Below are positions 28,770 through 43,300 of a DNA stretch of 64,000 bases, one piece after another. The notes under the pieces were generated by a model. It searched no databases and was not told the origin of the DNA. It worked only from the letters and a program-made list of their open reading frames with translations. The DNA is from Leidyana gryllorum EB-2025a (taxonomy: Eukaryota; Apicomplexa), in the NCBI GenBank assembly GCA_048772705.1, contig JBLWGC010000102.1:33382-97381 (forward strand). Reading direction: 5' to 3'. Positions within the stretch are counted from its first letter, which is position 1, and each line of letters begins with the position of its first letter. Both the position numbers and the translations under genes were made by a program.

Positions 28770-31700
28770 TCAAATCGAGTAGGCACCACTCTTTGACATT
28801 TCTATGGGATCCGGCGGGGCATTCGGTGATGACGGAGAGTAACATAAATACGGTAGTTCATCGATAAGCTCATAGACCAGTCGTGTTCGCCCAACTGTCC
28901 GACCATCAGATTTGCAAATAACCGTCACCACCCGTTGCTTCGACTTTGTCGATGGCAGATTCTTCCCACGGAACGCTGCAAAACCCTACTCACCAAAATG
29001 AAATACCACGTACCGTTCAAGTACTCCTCCCCCATATATCGTCCCGATATAATCCCAGTAACCGGGTCAAAGTGCAGACCTGAACGACGACTAAAGTTCG
29101 GTCGACATTGCCACACCAATCTTGATCGATCAGACAATCCAGCAACCGTCGGAACCAAAGTGATGTCAACCCCAACTCGCACTTGCAAACTCGGTGTGCT
29201 GGTTTCCCGTGTGTCTTTCAAGAATCGTGACGGGATGTTGTAACTGATCTGTAAACTCAGCAATAATGCAGCTTATCAGTCGAATACTTAACCCCGCACT
29301 CACCACACCAACACCCATATTCTCGGTGAGCAGCTTCTGCTGCCGAATCCGCTCCTGCTTGTCACTGTGCGCCTTAATGATTTGGTCCATAGCCTCTTGC
29401 TCTTGCAACCTCTTGTCCAGGCCTTCACCCAGAATCAACTCGATACGCTTTCGCATTCCCACTGCCACCTCCTTCTCGTCTTGACGAGCGGAACTCTGCA
29501 AGGTGTAAGCGCCCACAATAGCCAACAGCGACTGCATGGCGTTACTACTGGCATCTGTACCTCCAGCCTGTGTGACCGACCGGATACATGAAAGACAGCA
29601 CACGTTTGTGCCTTACCGCGAACGCTGCGTGTGCGAGACCAATAAACATGAAGAGCGCAAGCAGCATTCCGATCGCTCGAAAGATCGCTCGCATTTTGTC
29701 GTCCGTCCCGACTCCTACGGCTTGAATAATCAAAGGCGGGATAAAGTTCGAAAACAGCACTTCGAAGCCTGTGAGCAACTCGGCCAGATCGAGGGTTTTG
29801 TCTTGGTTGATGTCCATGAGGGCAAACATTTGGCGAATCATGCCCTTTGGCACCTTCAACCTCATCTTACTGATAGACTCTTCCAGAATTGAGAAGGACA
29901 TGCCTTCCACACTCAAACTAGTAAGGATCTTTGCCACATCACTGTGCCGAATCAGTCCGAATCGATTACGCCGGCCTGCAGCTGTCTTGGTGGCTTGCTC
30001 CAACTGGTCCCGCGAGGGTTCCATCTGCAGCGCGAACGCGACCAGGGCTCTCAGTCCCTCTGGCCACAGCCCAGTGAAGAGTATTCTGCACGCAGATCAA
30101 ATCTATCAGTTGCGCGCAGCTGACTCACTTTGGCAGTTGCTTGAAGACTGTGCTCGCTTTCACATAGATGCCTTGATATGGGTCCAGTCCTAGTCGACCC
30201 TGGCCGAGTCTTAGCCATGCTTCATTGACGTGAAGGCCGGCTGGTATATAGTCTTTGATGTTGAGAGGATCTTTGCGGAAACTGGACCAAATCTTGCGAA
30301 TGTACTGTTGGAGTTGGTCGGTGTCTGGGAGAGAGCGCATCGTCGCTCACCTTTGGCTTAATGGTGATTTCCAGCTCTCCGAGTACCCCAGTGAATGTGT
30401 TGATGTCGAGCCATCCGGTATAGTAGCTGGTCTCAAGGTGGACCTGATCCCAAGGATTCTTCCTGCCATCGGCGAGACGGGGCTGAAGAATCATGCTGGT
30501 GAAGGCTTCGACACACACCACTATGGGCAACTTGTCAGCGACTCTGCCATCACAAATGTCAGTGCACATCAGCACCCAAAGGAAGTCAGTGTGTTCTCGG
30601 GAGATGGAAAGCTGTAGTCTGCAAAGTACGCGATGAAAGGTCTCCAGAGTGCAAACTTCAACACGTTCCGGTGCTTTGTAACTCGCACTGAAGCGGGGCT
30701 GAGGGTCGAGATCAACAACTCGTGGAAAGAGCTCGTGATAACGGACTTCATTGGCGAGTTGGATAAGCTGCGACTTGGAAATGAATCCCAAAACATTGCT
30801 TTCCACCACCCTGAAACAAGAGAGAAGTTGACCCTTATGTCTCCCCTCCTCGGCAGCTCACCGATTGAAGACGGCGATCAATCCTGGCGATCGTTGAGCA
30901 GCATTCCAATACCAGGTGAAGTCGGTCTCTGCCTCCCAATCATTGTGACTCCGCTCGATGGCCAGCACAGGGGACACCTCACTGAGCCCCAGGAAACGGC
31001 ACGCGTCTTCACATGTCCGAGCGCCTCCGAAGTGATCGGTATAATCAATCCACAGGTGGCGTAGGGCCACCACGGTTCCCACAAAGTTGACCTTATTCTC
31101 CGTCAGAAGCAGCACAGCCTCGTCGGCGAGAGATCGATGGAGGAAGCCAGTGCTGGCGGAGAGGTCGTTGAAGATCTGTCTGATAACCGTAGCATTCCGC
31201 TCCTCAACCGTTCCGGACCGGCCGAGAGTGTAGGCGGTCGGGAACAATTCTGTTTGAGTCCGGTATCCTTGGACCAATAGGAGGAGGTGGAATGCCGGTA
31301 AACAGAGGTGATCTGTGAGAATCTCGATGACGACGTCAAAGACCGATCCAGCCTCGAAGGCTTCGACGCTCTCATAATGTTTGTCTATGATACCGTCGAT
31401 AAAATTGGTCAGTTCCGATGAAGAAGGGATGATGGCATCGTACTCCAGGGTGGTGCCTTCGGTCGTCTGCAGTGTCAATGTGCGACGCATTCCTATCTCA
31501 ACCTCATCGAGGCAGCCGAGACTGCAGAGTACCTCTACGACCAGGAAGGTCTGTTAATGAAATTGGTGTCTCGTCCACCATATTGTGTGTGCAGACTCAC
31601 CCGGATCGGCCAATGCATATTCTCGGGCATTTTGGCCAACTCTATGATGCAAGCGGCCCTTACAATGCCCGAAACCTTAAGGTACGCTAATCGTTCCAGT

Positions 31701-34700
31701 AACTGCAGATGAGGTTTGTTGCAGCTCTTACAGCGCAGGTTTCGGGCCCACCTGATGTGTTGTCAGCAGCTTTCCCTTTATCTGCGCCAGGGTATCAGGA
31801 TGCAACTTGTTCAGTTCTATTGGGGACACTCGACTCAGAATCCATGTCACGGTCTTCTGTATGCGCTCGACCACAATGTCGTCGAAGAACTCGGTCACCA
31901 ATCGGTTCATCCGGATGGGGTCAAACATTTCCTTTGTCATTTGGGAGAAGGCAGTACCCAAGGCTTGGGTTTGGTACATACTCACGGCAGCAATTCGGCT
32001 GGTCCACTCGAGGGTCACGTTGGCGTCATCGCCGTGCTGCAAGTAGAGATTCTTGGGCTCCTCTTGCAGCGCTTGAGATAGATCCTGGGATGCGGGCGTC
32101 GAGCTGCTGTCGTCCGATGAGTCGTGAGCAGCTTTCGGGGAATGCGCCTGGAGATTGAAGCGAACACTCAATCGTTTACTCTCTTCTTTGGACTCCAGGC
32201 TCGGGGGCTCAGGCAGAGCCGGGGCTTCGATGACCGAAATTGTCCCATCAGTCATGATGTCAGAGCCACCCATTGAGGTCACTCCTCTCGACACACTGCC
32301 GACTCCAACACGTTTCTCAACTGGCCTTGGGACCGGCAAGTCATGCCTGATCACCTTGCCACCGAACAGGATGGAAGAGCCAAAGATCGGAGTCAAGATT
32401 CTGTATTCTGACTCCAACACTTTCATAGCAAAGGAGTTGATTTGGCCAACCAACTCGTCTACACGACTGGAGAATGGATGATGAGATAGACTGTTCAAAA
32501 TATGTCACACTGCTTACTCATCCCGATGGCTCTGAGTGGCGTGCCCGTAGATCACGTGCAACTTTCGAGCGTTCAAGTCGGTCTTGAGACGTCTGCGGAT
32601 CTTGGCTTGTTCATCGTCTGATGCTTCGCTGGGGCTCTGAGGGAGGATCCGAATTGGCAAATTGGCGATCATCAATCAGTTCTCACCTGTTCGTCGTCAT
32701 CCTCGGTTTCAGAGTCTGAAGTTTTGGTGTCATTGACCCAGTTTTGTGCTCCGGAGTCCAGACTGCCTCGATCAGAGTCTTCCGTCTCCTCTTCTGTGGA
32801 ACTGATGGTCGGGTCCGTGTCAGCTCGGCTGTCTTGATCATTGAGTCCCCGATGTGTACCATCACTGGACCCGGATGAGCTGCTCTCCTCGTCTGCGCAC
32901 GCAAACAGGGCTGCATAGTCCTGATCTATAACTTTGTATCGCTTATAATACTGATTGAGCTCCATGATGGTCAATCCCAGCACAGGATGGATACGCATTT
33001 TGCTGTCCAACCAGGCGCGGTGCTGCAAGTTGATCCAGGAGCGGCGCACGCCCGGCTTCTGTAGTGCTGTCAGCCAGGCGCGATATTCACGCTCTCGCCA
33101 ACGACCTCTTTGTTTATCATCAAAGTAATTGAATATCATTCCCAGCTTAGTCGCATAAGGCACTGTCTTGGCTGGAAAGAAGAGCGGTGTCAGAATAACA
33201 GCTTTGTGAAATATCTGTCCTGGCCTCAACTCGGTCACCAATTGAGGTCTGCAGACAGGGAGAGAGAGCGTGTGTGCTGTGGTGGGCGACCGTACGTACT
33301 CGTGACCACCAATGACTTCGAGATAACCATTGTAGATGGCAATGGGCTCGTCTATCGACCCGGCTGGAATCAAAGTCGCCAAGTCGTCTTTGAATTCGCC
33401 CTCCAAATCTTCTTGTGATGCCAATCTCGCTGCAATTGCCAAATGCTCCAAGTCGCCTTTGCTCAGTTGCCCCTGTGTATTGACCACAAAGGGTTTGGCC
33501 TTCGGTGTCGACCACAGTGTTAGCCGCCATGCTGCGACTTTGTTGTGAAAGTACGCCGATTGTTTGCTTCGAGCATAGGGCGTCTCCGGTCCACTCGGGT
33601 CCGAAAAGTTCAGATCCACTGGAGACGCAGCGGAGGTCTCCAGCTCGTGGGTTGTGCCATCCAGACCGAAAGCCTGGAACATTTGAGCCGACATCCGGGT
33701 GTGTTGCTCCGCTTCGTGTCCACTCGTGAAGAAGGAAATCCGGTCCAAACCTTTGAATCGTTTGGCCCTCCATCTCCACACCCTAATCGCTTCCCGGATC
33801 CGGTCCCCAGCATCAGCGTTCAGCTCCCGATCTACAGCTTCCCCAGTGAGGTCATGGAAGTCAGCATTCGTAGCATCGAACCATCCATCCAGTGCCAAAC
33901 CCAGCAGCTTCTGCAGATTGGTGTTGACATACGCCCTAACTCTCTCCTGCAGGAGAAGAAAAATGATTGTCCGTATCACTCAGTAAATCTTTACTCACCT
34001 GGGCTGTGTCATAACTTCTGGAAACAGAGTAGACCACGAAGATCACAGCACCAATGACCACCAGCACCGAAAAGTACGCATCACTCCAACAAAGTGCAGT
34101 TGCCAGGAACCACAGGCCAATCGACAGGAATACGGCGACAACGGCAAACATACGTAGCCATCTCGAGATCCATGCGGCTGTTTCTAACCCATACACGAGC
34201 CAACTTGTCTCGAAGTATGGAGTACGATCGCTGATTGCATCCAGTAATACCGATGCAGTAAATTGTAGGATGGCAAAACCAATACCCAAAGCATATAACC
34301 AGGGTATACGGAAAAAGAAGCTGACCCAATTCGGGGCGAACAAGATGTCCATAATGAACCGAGGGTCCACCACTTCCTCCCTTACAGTCTCATCATAAGC
34401 CTGACAAAGGCGGGTGATGCCGTTTTCACACCCAAATGACTCACCACACTCAGATAATTGGAGTAGATAAGCAGTCCAATACCAGCTACATCCGAGACAT
34501 ACGATCCGCACACACGTGTGATCGTTGCCATCGATTGTACAATCAGAGGGAAGACTTCAAATAGGTAGAAACGACGTCTCAGAAACTCATCGTGTTTCCC
34601 AGGACGAAGGAAGATACCGACTTGATTTTCAGCCCCGGTTCCCATCTCGCCACCAGACATCCACATGTACATCTTGGACAATTGTTTGTTCTTCCCGTAA

Positions 34701-37700
34701 CCAGGTATACCCGCGTACTGTCGAGATACTATAGCGGGGAAGTCAGGGCTCGACGTCCAAAAGTAGGGATCTGGATCCAGGAAGACATTCTCCACCACTG
34801 GCACCAATACATTTTGCGCTCTACCAAGATTAGATCGACAAGATGAATCTTGCTTTTGGAGGTCTACTCACTTGATGACAGCCACCGAGGCAACAGTGTC
34901 TTCATTGTCGGTGACAAAGCCGCCAGTGGCGGCCATTGTCATTCTAGCGTTTGTGCTGACCAGACATTGGCCTCGTGTCGCCATCAGGCCTGCGGAGTGT
35001 TCAAATGGCAGCTTTGGACGGATCCCTTCGCAAATTCTGGTCAATTGATTGACAACAGTCAAACCGTGAGCGGCCAGACTCTGGCGCGAGAGTTGTACCA
35101 TTGGCAATTGGGCGCTTCGACAAAATGCGGCGTAAGTCAATTCCATTTCCGCCAGGGTCAAGGCTCGGGTGACAAAGAAAGAGTGGCTTTGGGCGAGAAC
35201 TTCTACGGGTGTCAAAGGATTTCGTGGACGATCTGTCAGAATCAGACGAACGAGGCGACTTATGGTCTTTTCATCGAACGGTGCATCCACCGGCCAACTG
35301 TAGGCTCCTGTGTTCTGGATAGGCTTGCCATCGTGGATTGCCATAAGCCACTGATTGGTCAGATCGTCGACCAAATGCATATATATGTTATCGGGTTTGG
35401 CTGCACTGGGTGGCCAGAACCATCGGATAACAGCGTCAGAGCCGTGACAGAAATATGCGCCAGCCACATCTACAGACACACACACAGACACATATGAAGG
35501 CGCTCGCTCCTCTCTGCCTCTCTCACCTCGAATGAAACATGGCTGGTTGGTTTCTGTCTGGAAAGCTCTGCTTTCGCCGGGCGGCCGATGATCGTGATCG
35601 ATAGAGGGGAATTCGTGTTTGATGAAAGGCTGTCATTGAGGGTTGTGAAGTATCGCTCGCGTCTTTGGCAGCCTACCTTCAATGGGGAACAGTCAAGTTT
35701 CAGCTCCAATTTTCCCCACGGTTCTCCGGTGACCGCACTGTTCAAGGACACCTTAATGGTCAAATAAGGATAGCCTTCGTCTTCGACCCTTCCGAGATCG
35801 GTTCGGTAACAACTAGCTAGATGGTGGGTGGCGGCCAATTGTATTCCATCGATTGGCACCGACCCTTGGCCCAGAGTTCTTCCGACGATGGGCGCTGTGA
35901 TTTCGACGCTAAAGTTCTTCTCGCTGCCCCGCATCATCCACAGAGACAAAGTCATTTCTTTCCCTTTGTCTTTCACAACGTATACATTGGCTCCCTCCTC
36001 CAAGGGCTCTGCGGTGGGATCGAGAACCACACTGCTCTGCAGCCAAGCAGAAACTCCAGCGATATCTGTGACTCGGCGAGCTTTCAGCGAGTCAGATCCG
36101 ATGTACAGAGCAACATTCAGTTCCTCCACCAACTCATGGGGCAGCGTCTCTGTGGCACCAAGTCCCATCAACCGGTCTCTGTCCTCTAACGGACTCATAT
36201 GAGTGTTCCGTTGCAACACATGCAGTTGGAGACCCGCAAATCTGAGAGAGACATTCCAGTGACCGGAAGCTCTTTCAACTTACGTCAGCTCCCAGATCGA
36301 AGGGGGGTTTAAGACTGCGTACTTCAAGAGGAACAATGACAGACTGTTGGGAATGCTCTCCCGCAATCTGCGAACTGTGCGGAGACGTGTCAGCCAGTCG
36401 AGATGAGTAACACACACACTCACCAACAAGAGTTGGGATGCGAAGCATTCGGAAAGTGGTTCCCAAACAAGTCTCTGGAGACCAGTCAGATTCTTGTAGG
36501 ATTCGGCCGCTATGGTTCATTGCAAGCAGTTTGACTCTGTACCGTCGATCGTGACGTATCATCCACTTTTGCTGGACGACGTCGGGCTGAATAATAGAGA
36601 GTCCCTCAATGATTGCGAGTTCTCATTCGACCCCCACCACTCACCGCGAAGGGATTTCCAGCTGGATATGGATGCCGATAGGGAATCATCAATTCGTGTT
36701 GTATACCACTAAAGGCAGACACACTCTTGACCGCGTTCTTAAAGTCGACGACGAATAGTGTGAGTCCGATAACTCGACTGGAATCGGCAGTGCCAACAGT
36801 GGAGAGGTCAGCAGCAATCGGATCTGCTCGTTGGAGTTGCCGAGCATCACGTTCATGATTGTCAATATGGTGGTCACTGGCATGACTCAAGGCTCCCTCG
36901 CGATGCCAATCCACTTCTTGAATTTGAATTCCCAAACGAGAGAATCGGAGCTGCCTGGGCGACCATCTCACCCGGAAGAATCGTTGAGGGATAGTTTCGT
37001 ATCGAGTAACACCAATGTGCCAATTCTCGGTTGGGGCAGCGAAGTCATTGTCCAGACGATAACTGGCGTCCATATCCAGAGCCGCTTCGTTGTCCAGGGG
37101 CTCCAACAGCTCTGTCTCGAGTCTATTGAAGACTTTTCGACAGATCAAAAAGGCTCCCAGGAGTGACGCGATGGCGTTGACAGCAACTGTCGCTTGGAAC
37201 GACGCCTTGAAACGGGCCCACTTGATGGGCTCTATGACCACAGCGTCTCTATGGATGTCGAAAAAGTATTGTTGGACTGAACGTCCGAAGCCCGGACGAC
37301 CCTCGAGAGTGCGCTGGTCAGTCGATCGCCATAATGGGTAAATCGAATTCTCATGAATTGTTGTGAATGCGGACCAGAATGCCCGGAATTGTTTCTGCAT
37401 AATCTGTGCCGGACATCGGGCCCCAACATATGTATTGTTGAGGAAACGTCCCGGCAAAGTATCTCTGCATTCCAAACAATAGCCTCACTCAGCGCCCGAT
37501 CAACTCTCCTGATCACTCACCCAAACAGGAAACGCATCTTAGACTTCTCTTTGTCCTCCTCATCCTCAGGGAGATCAGACAAGTCGTCCTCCAATACCAC
37601 TGGAGCAAAGCTTTCCCTTGGTTTACGCTCGTCGAGTGCGGCTAAGGTACGTCGACGACGGCGAGTATCAGTGAGCAGCCCCATGTCGTCTTTCTGAAGC

Positions 37701-39118
37701 AACAGCGCGCTCGTATCTTTCACGGAAGAGCCGTGGACATCGTCCCAAGAGCAATGAAGACCCATCATATGCAACTGTAACTCAACATGGTCAGGAGTCA
37801 GCAGTCCAGCTGACGTGAGCATAAAGAGGTCCAGACACTCTATAAAAGCAGCAGATGAGACAAATCGCCAGTAGCCTTTAGGTAACGACCATCCGGAAAC
37901 GTGCACGGACGCGATCCAGTTGCCATTAGACTCCTGATCAATCCATTTTTTAAGCTTTCTGATACGGGAGGACGACGACCCGGTGAAAGTGGGGTTCTCT
38001 TGTTTATGTCCAGCCCACGTGAGAAAGTCAATTTCCTGAAGGTCGGCATCCTTTCGATGCGCAACCCCATAAATCGGTGCTTCAAGGGGGTCAAATTTAA
38101 CAGATACAGATTGAGTCCCACAACGCTCTTCCGGCTCCAAGTCAGCGACCGCATGAACATCACTCATCAAATCCACATGACTATATACAGATACCGAGCC
38201 ATCTGCCCTGTACAAAGCGCTGTCAGCATTGCTGAACGGAATGTCGATGGTGAGGGGATGGCACGAATACACGAATACCGGAGCACTGGTGGACTCGATG
38301 TTAACCACCGGGTGCCGACCAGACTCTGTGTCTTCCATAATACCGAGATGTACACTGCCATCACCAATTTTCATGTGTATCTCTGGCGCAACAGCATTGC
38401 TCAAGGACACTGAGCCGTGGAATAATTGTACATCCAACTTTTGTCGGGCTCGAAGGGGAGCAGTCGCGCCGAATTCTACATAGTAGTCATCTGCTTCGTA
38501 CTCTACATTGATCTCTCGGAAGATTGTTTCCGGAGCAACACGTAAACGCACAGAACATTGGAAGTATTTGGAAGCCCACGCTGCCAATAAACGGACTGTC
38601 AGCGTGTTGTTCACCGTAGATACCACTGAAAAGTGAGAATGAGCGTTAATGCCACGCACACAGCTGGAGACACACACTCACTTGTTGACGTCACAGACCG
38701 GAACAAGAAGCCTCTATTCATTGCCATGAGCCACGTAGTAATATGCAGAGTCGCAGGAGCGCCAGGCAGAGCCTCTTCAACATACATATTGCAGTTGCGC
38801 AGAAGCAAATTGAGATTCTCGTGGCTCGGTGGGTCAATGGTGATGACTTTGTCATACTTTAATCTGTGTGGATAGTGAGAAGCAGATGGACTCGATGACG
38901 TCTTGAGACGCTTACGCTTCGCAAACAATGTATATAAGGAGGCCACAGAAGATGTATGAGACTCCCAGACCCAATATGATGCGCCAGTCCGCTATGCATG
39001 TGACAGCGGAGATGGGGATACCTGGGCAAGACGTGACGGCTTCACATTTGAGGCTGGCAACATCTGAAGCTGCTGACAATGGAGTTTGATCAACTTCTCC
39101 AGTGTGTTTGCGCTGAAC
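28770..39118 (-). CDS. Giant multi-exon membrane protein with C2-like, EF-hand and Ig-like parts; family not recognised (5' end unresolved)
   Basis: More than a dozen minus-strand exons, joined by short GT-AG introns, read as one protein of roughly 3000 aa. In order: a Cys-containing stretch and TM (WRIILGLGVSYIFCGLLIYI, near 38980-38920); a beta-rich ectodomain-like part (VQLFHGSVSLSNAVAPEIHM, IGDGSVHLGIM); a TM (AIASLLGAFLICRKV); C2-like modules (GYPYLTIKVSLNSAVTGEPW, KLELKLDC); a cluster of TMs about 34500-33990 (LYALGIGFAILQFTASVLL, FAVVAVFLSIGLWFLATALC, FSVLVVIGAVIFVVYSVS); a degenerate EF-hand-like loop (FDDKQRGRWREREYRAW); an acidic Ser/Asp region; a canonical EF-hand MDINQDKTLDLAELLTGFEV; a further TM (AIGMLLALFMFIGLAHAAF); and an Ig-like C-terminus (HFDPVTGIISGRY) that continues through a 32-nt intron to the stop at 28770-28772. 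Exon 38916-39118 is open upstream, but I found no start codon. Calcium-responsive channel or scaffold is a guess. Confidence 0.55.
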
Positions 39119-39355
39119 CTAGTAGTGCAAGTTTTTGGGTGGGGCTTGATTGATCTACGTACGCTGTGATCTGATTGTTGGGAGAAGAATCCCGATGACT
39201 GGACTATTTGATAGAACGAAACCCGATCTACTATTAGGGCTTACCCGGTCACCCAGTGTGTAGGAAGGGGATCCAGGTCTCAATAAAGGAGCAGACTCCT
39301 CCCCTCTTGACCTCATCAAACCCTAAAAGCACGAAATTCCATAAAATAAAAGACG

Positions 39356-40307
39356 ATGGGCAGAAAGAAGAGGAAGGGACTTGAATTGAAACCATTCTGC
39401 TATTATTGTGACCGAGAGTTCGATGATGAGAAGGTGCTCCTTCTTCATCAGAAAGCCAAACACTTCAAGTGTCCGCAATGCAACCGGAAGCTCGATACAG
39501 CAACTGGACTGGTTGTCCACCTGTTGCAGGTGCACAAAGAGTCTCTGACTAAAGTCCCCAATGCAAAGAAGGATAGAGAAGGGCCGGAGTTAGTTATCCA
39601 CGGCATGTCTGGTGTACCTCCTGAGATTCTGCTCGAAAAACAGCGGAAACTCGCTGAAGAACGAGGGATTTCGAAGCCCGCCAGAGGAGCCCACACTGTC
39701 TTTGGCTCAGGACTCTTTGCTGGAGTTCCAAGTCTTCAAGGCCTCCCCTTTCCACGTAAGACGACCTCCCTGTGGGCAGCTCTCAATTTGTATGTGTGCA
39801 GCGGATATGGTGACCATGATGCCTCAATTGATGGGACCTCAATGGGGAGGATTGGGTGGCGCGAACCCTGCGGCCGCCTTGAATCCCATGTCTGTTATCC
39901 CAGGCGTCAACAATGCTTTGCTAGAGTCAATGCTGTCCGGTTCGACCATCAACATGCCTGACCAGACCATGGGGGGCTTGGCCGGGGACGCTGCGACAGC
40001 CGCAGCCGCTGGTCTGCTGCCCGGCAGATTAGGAGCGGCTGGGGGTCCAACGATATTACAGCAACCCGGTGGAGGTTTCGGTGGCGGATTTGGAGTGGAA
40101 GCAGCACCATTGCGTCAGCAACTGGCGGGCAATACGAGTCTAATTAACCTGCTTCCCAGTCCCCTAAGTACGGAGAAAGTAACGGCCGCAAAACCTCCCA
40201 ATGGTGTCTTGGTCTACGATGATGACTTGGTCTCAATGGAGGAGAAACGAGCGGCACTCCCAAAATATAATTATAGATTACCCCTTGTCATAGCTCCATT
40301 GGGTTAG
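39356..40307 (+). CDS. BuGZ/ZNF207-type zinc-finger protein (Bub3 partner)
   Basis: Microtubule- and Bub3-binding protein that stabilises Bub3 at kinetochores. Two exons with a 46-nt intron 39756..39801. The N-terminus MGRKKRKGLELKPFCYYCDR and the two C2H2 fingers (CYYCDREFDDEKVLLLHQKA, KCPQCNRKLDTATGLVVH) are nearly identical in form to ZNF207, followed by VPNAKKDREGPELVIHGMSG. The middle is Gly/Ala/Met/Pro-rich low complexity, as in the family. The C-terminal SMEEKRAALPKYNY is the GLEBS motif that contacts Bub3 (paired acidic residues kept). Here GLEBS lies at the extreme C-terminus. Convergent with the alveolin gene, 50 bp between stops. Confidence 0.92.
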
Positions 40308-40357
40308 GTAGTTCCATCCACAACGTACACGAACAAAAGCTCAAACAAACCCCCTTT

Positions 40358-43300
40358 CTATACCCTTCTCGCTGCAAATACTGGAGAATGAGACCGTTTC
40401 TTGGCCACATTCCACACTGGGGCCTTTGGCATGGAACTAGACACCGATCTTCCCTTTCGACGCTTGTTCTTCTTCATTCCAACACAAGTCGACGACTTCT
40501 TGGACACAGAAGCTGCATCCGAAGCACACCCAGCGGCTTGCGCCAAACGGGCTAATTGCTCTGCCGGGTGAAGCAGTGACAGTGTAGCTGCCGGCTGACT
40601 GCTAACACCGGGACCACCACCCGGAGCCTCCTGCAACTGCTGAAGTTGGCTCTTCAATTGCTGTAATTGAGAAGTCAGATATTGCAGGTGCACTTCCTCC
40701 GAAGTCAAAGAGCTGCTGCAGTCGGAATCCTCAACCAGGTCCCGGATCAACTCATTTGGGACTCTGTGGTGGACCCCCATCGACTGCATCATCCCTATCG
40801 GCTTGTAAGAAGGAGCGATTCCGTGCATATGACCCAAACTTTCTCGTAAAGAGGAAGCGACACTCTGTTGCCTCATGGCCTCTGCCGCTAATGTATTGAA
40901 ATTCATCGCATTGATTGATCCCAGTGTCTTCATGTCAGGCTCAGTTCCGCTCAGTGGCACAATAGCGTGTGTCTGGGGACCAATCCCGCCTCCAACACTC
41001 ATCTCGCTCCCCAATCCGGCGCTCGCCGCTGCATAACTCGGCAGCATTGGCATCACATTCGCCAACGATGCCGTCGGCAACGGCATACCGCCCATTGCCA
41101 TAGGCGGCGTTGCCGCCATCGACATCGAGGATTTCTCCGTAAGCATACTTCCAGCCACCTCTCCAACCAGAGCCGAAGCTGTGGCTAGTGACGGCCCTCC
41201 CATTGATAAAGTGGGAGACGCCATAGTCTGTCTAACTGTGCTGAAGTCAGGCTTGGGCTCCACCAAATATGTCCCTGGCCCAGTAGTCAGCGCGATCATA
41301 CCAACGCCATCCACCTTGCAGTATCCCTTCTGAGAAATTGCTACCTTCTCAGGAGGAGCGAACCTGAAGATGTCAGTGCTATTGTCAAGACCCAATGTTG
41401 GATTCAACGTCTTGATCAAAGTATTGTACTGCTCATCAGGTATCAAATGCTGCATGATCTCGCGATGACGGGTATTAAGTTCGGAGAAGACCAGTGGTCG
41501 GCGTACGACCATCGGCACAAAGACATCTTGAGGCACTGGAACAAAGTTGTACACCTTGCATTGTACATCAATATATCCATCTGCATCAGTGGGAGCTGCT
41601 TCCGTAACTCGTGGCCAGAATGATTGCACCACCACAGTCGGTATCTTCTGATCGATGTATCGGGGCACAATAACAACGCGCTCCTGCACAAACTTCTTCT
41701 CCACATACACTGTTTGGCCAGGTACTTCCTTGACTTCTTCGCGAGTGATTGGCACAATCACAGGTTTATAGACCACTTGTTCAACCGGCCTCTCAACCAC
41801 CTGCCAGCAAGATATTCATAATTCAAAAGCACGATTGGCTCAGAACCCATAGGGGTTCCCTGGTTGCCACACGCACACGTGTTCGAGACGGCACGAACAC
41901 TCACCTCTTTGACCGGAACGTGCACGATCTTCTCCTCTATCTTCTCCACAACTTTGCTGACAATCACTTCTTGAACTTGAGGTACTTCCACCACCTTCTG
42001 GACCTCGACAATTTGCGGAACTTTCTTCTCCACAATTGTTTCTCTAACTTCCTTCTTGGGAACTCGAGTAGTCTTCTCCTCATGGACAGGTACTTCAACT
42101 CGTTTGATCACGTACTCTCCCAGCTCATCCCGGCCCACATTCTCAGCCCCGAAGCGAGCAGCCAGGCTGAAAGTGCCCGTTTCCTCACTTATGACGGTCT
42201 GGCCGACGACTCTTTCTTGGACGACACGTTCTGTTGCAGTCTGATACAAAGGCGAATTGGCTGCGGGATTTGGGGACCGAGTGGCTTACAGAAACGAAAC
42301 GTTGGCTTTCAAGGCCCTCAGTCTGCCAGAGACGTCGCTCAGTAGATCGGCGTTGTGCACCTGGTGGTACAGAGATACTACGGACGGTGGACCCTTCAAG
42401 ATTGATCTGATGGGTGCTACGCTGGCGGCCTTCGGTAGAGAGTAGGACTTCAGGGACATTGATGACACCTGGACGAGATGGAGGAGGCACGGAGACACTT
42501 CGCTGCCGGGTGGGATAGAAGTATGTGGGAGGGGGGTGTTGGAGGTTCATCTGTGGAGGAGCCTGGACAAAAATTCTTCTCAAGAAGGAAATGGGATCAC
42601 TCACGTCAGCACGTTCAATAAAAGTTTGACTCTGACTGGTCACATTGACCTGCTCACTCTCAATACGCTCCGCGTGGTGGACACCACCGGTAACAGTAGT
42701 ATTGATCACGTTGACCTTTTGTTGATGAGCATACTCAGCCATCTGTGGGATCGACATTGTGCCAACGGACTCTGCAGTCTCGTGGACCACTGTTGGCCCC
42801 ATCTCCCGAGGAGTGATGTGAACGTTGTGGGCGAGGTTTGCTTGAGGAGAGACAAACGCCTGGCTGATCCCGGTTGTCATATGAGGTTTGTTGGCGGTGG
42901 CGGCAGGCAGCATGACAGTGGAAGAGGAAGCCGGTTGAGGAATAGGTGCAGTCCTGTGCACCGCCCCACTGATGATCGAAGCAGTGAGTTGGACCTCAGA
43001 AGAGGTAGTGGTAGTCCCATCTGGTAGGGGGATGAGAGGAACTGCCGTGGACACCACCCCTTCCGCGTTACCCGACTGATGAGCGGAGAACTCTACCGTC
43101 CGATGTGAGAGCGACGATTCTTGAATCTGGTGAGTCTGAACAGTAGTAGTCTCTGCCACCATGGAAGAAGAAGAAGGCCCCTGGGTAACAACAGCATGGG
43201 GAGGGAGCGTCAATGGTGGAGGCGGGGTCTGATGGTCAGCCATCAGGGGCATTTGGGCTGAATCCGGAGTCCCTTCGAGCTCCGCGCCGCCACTGATGGG

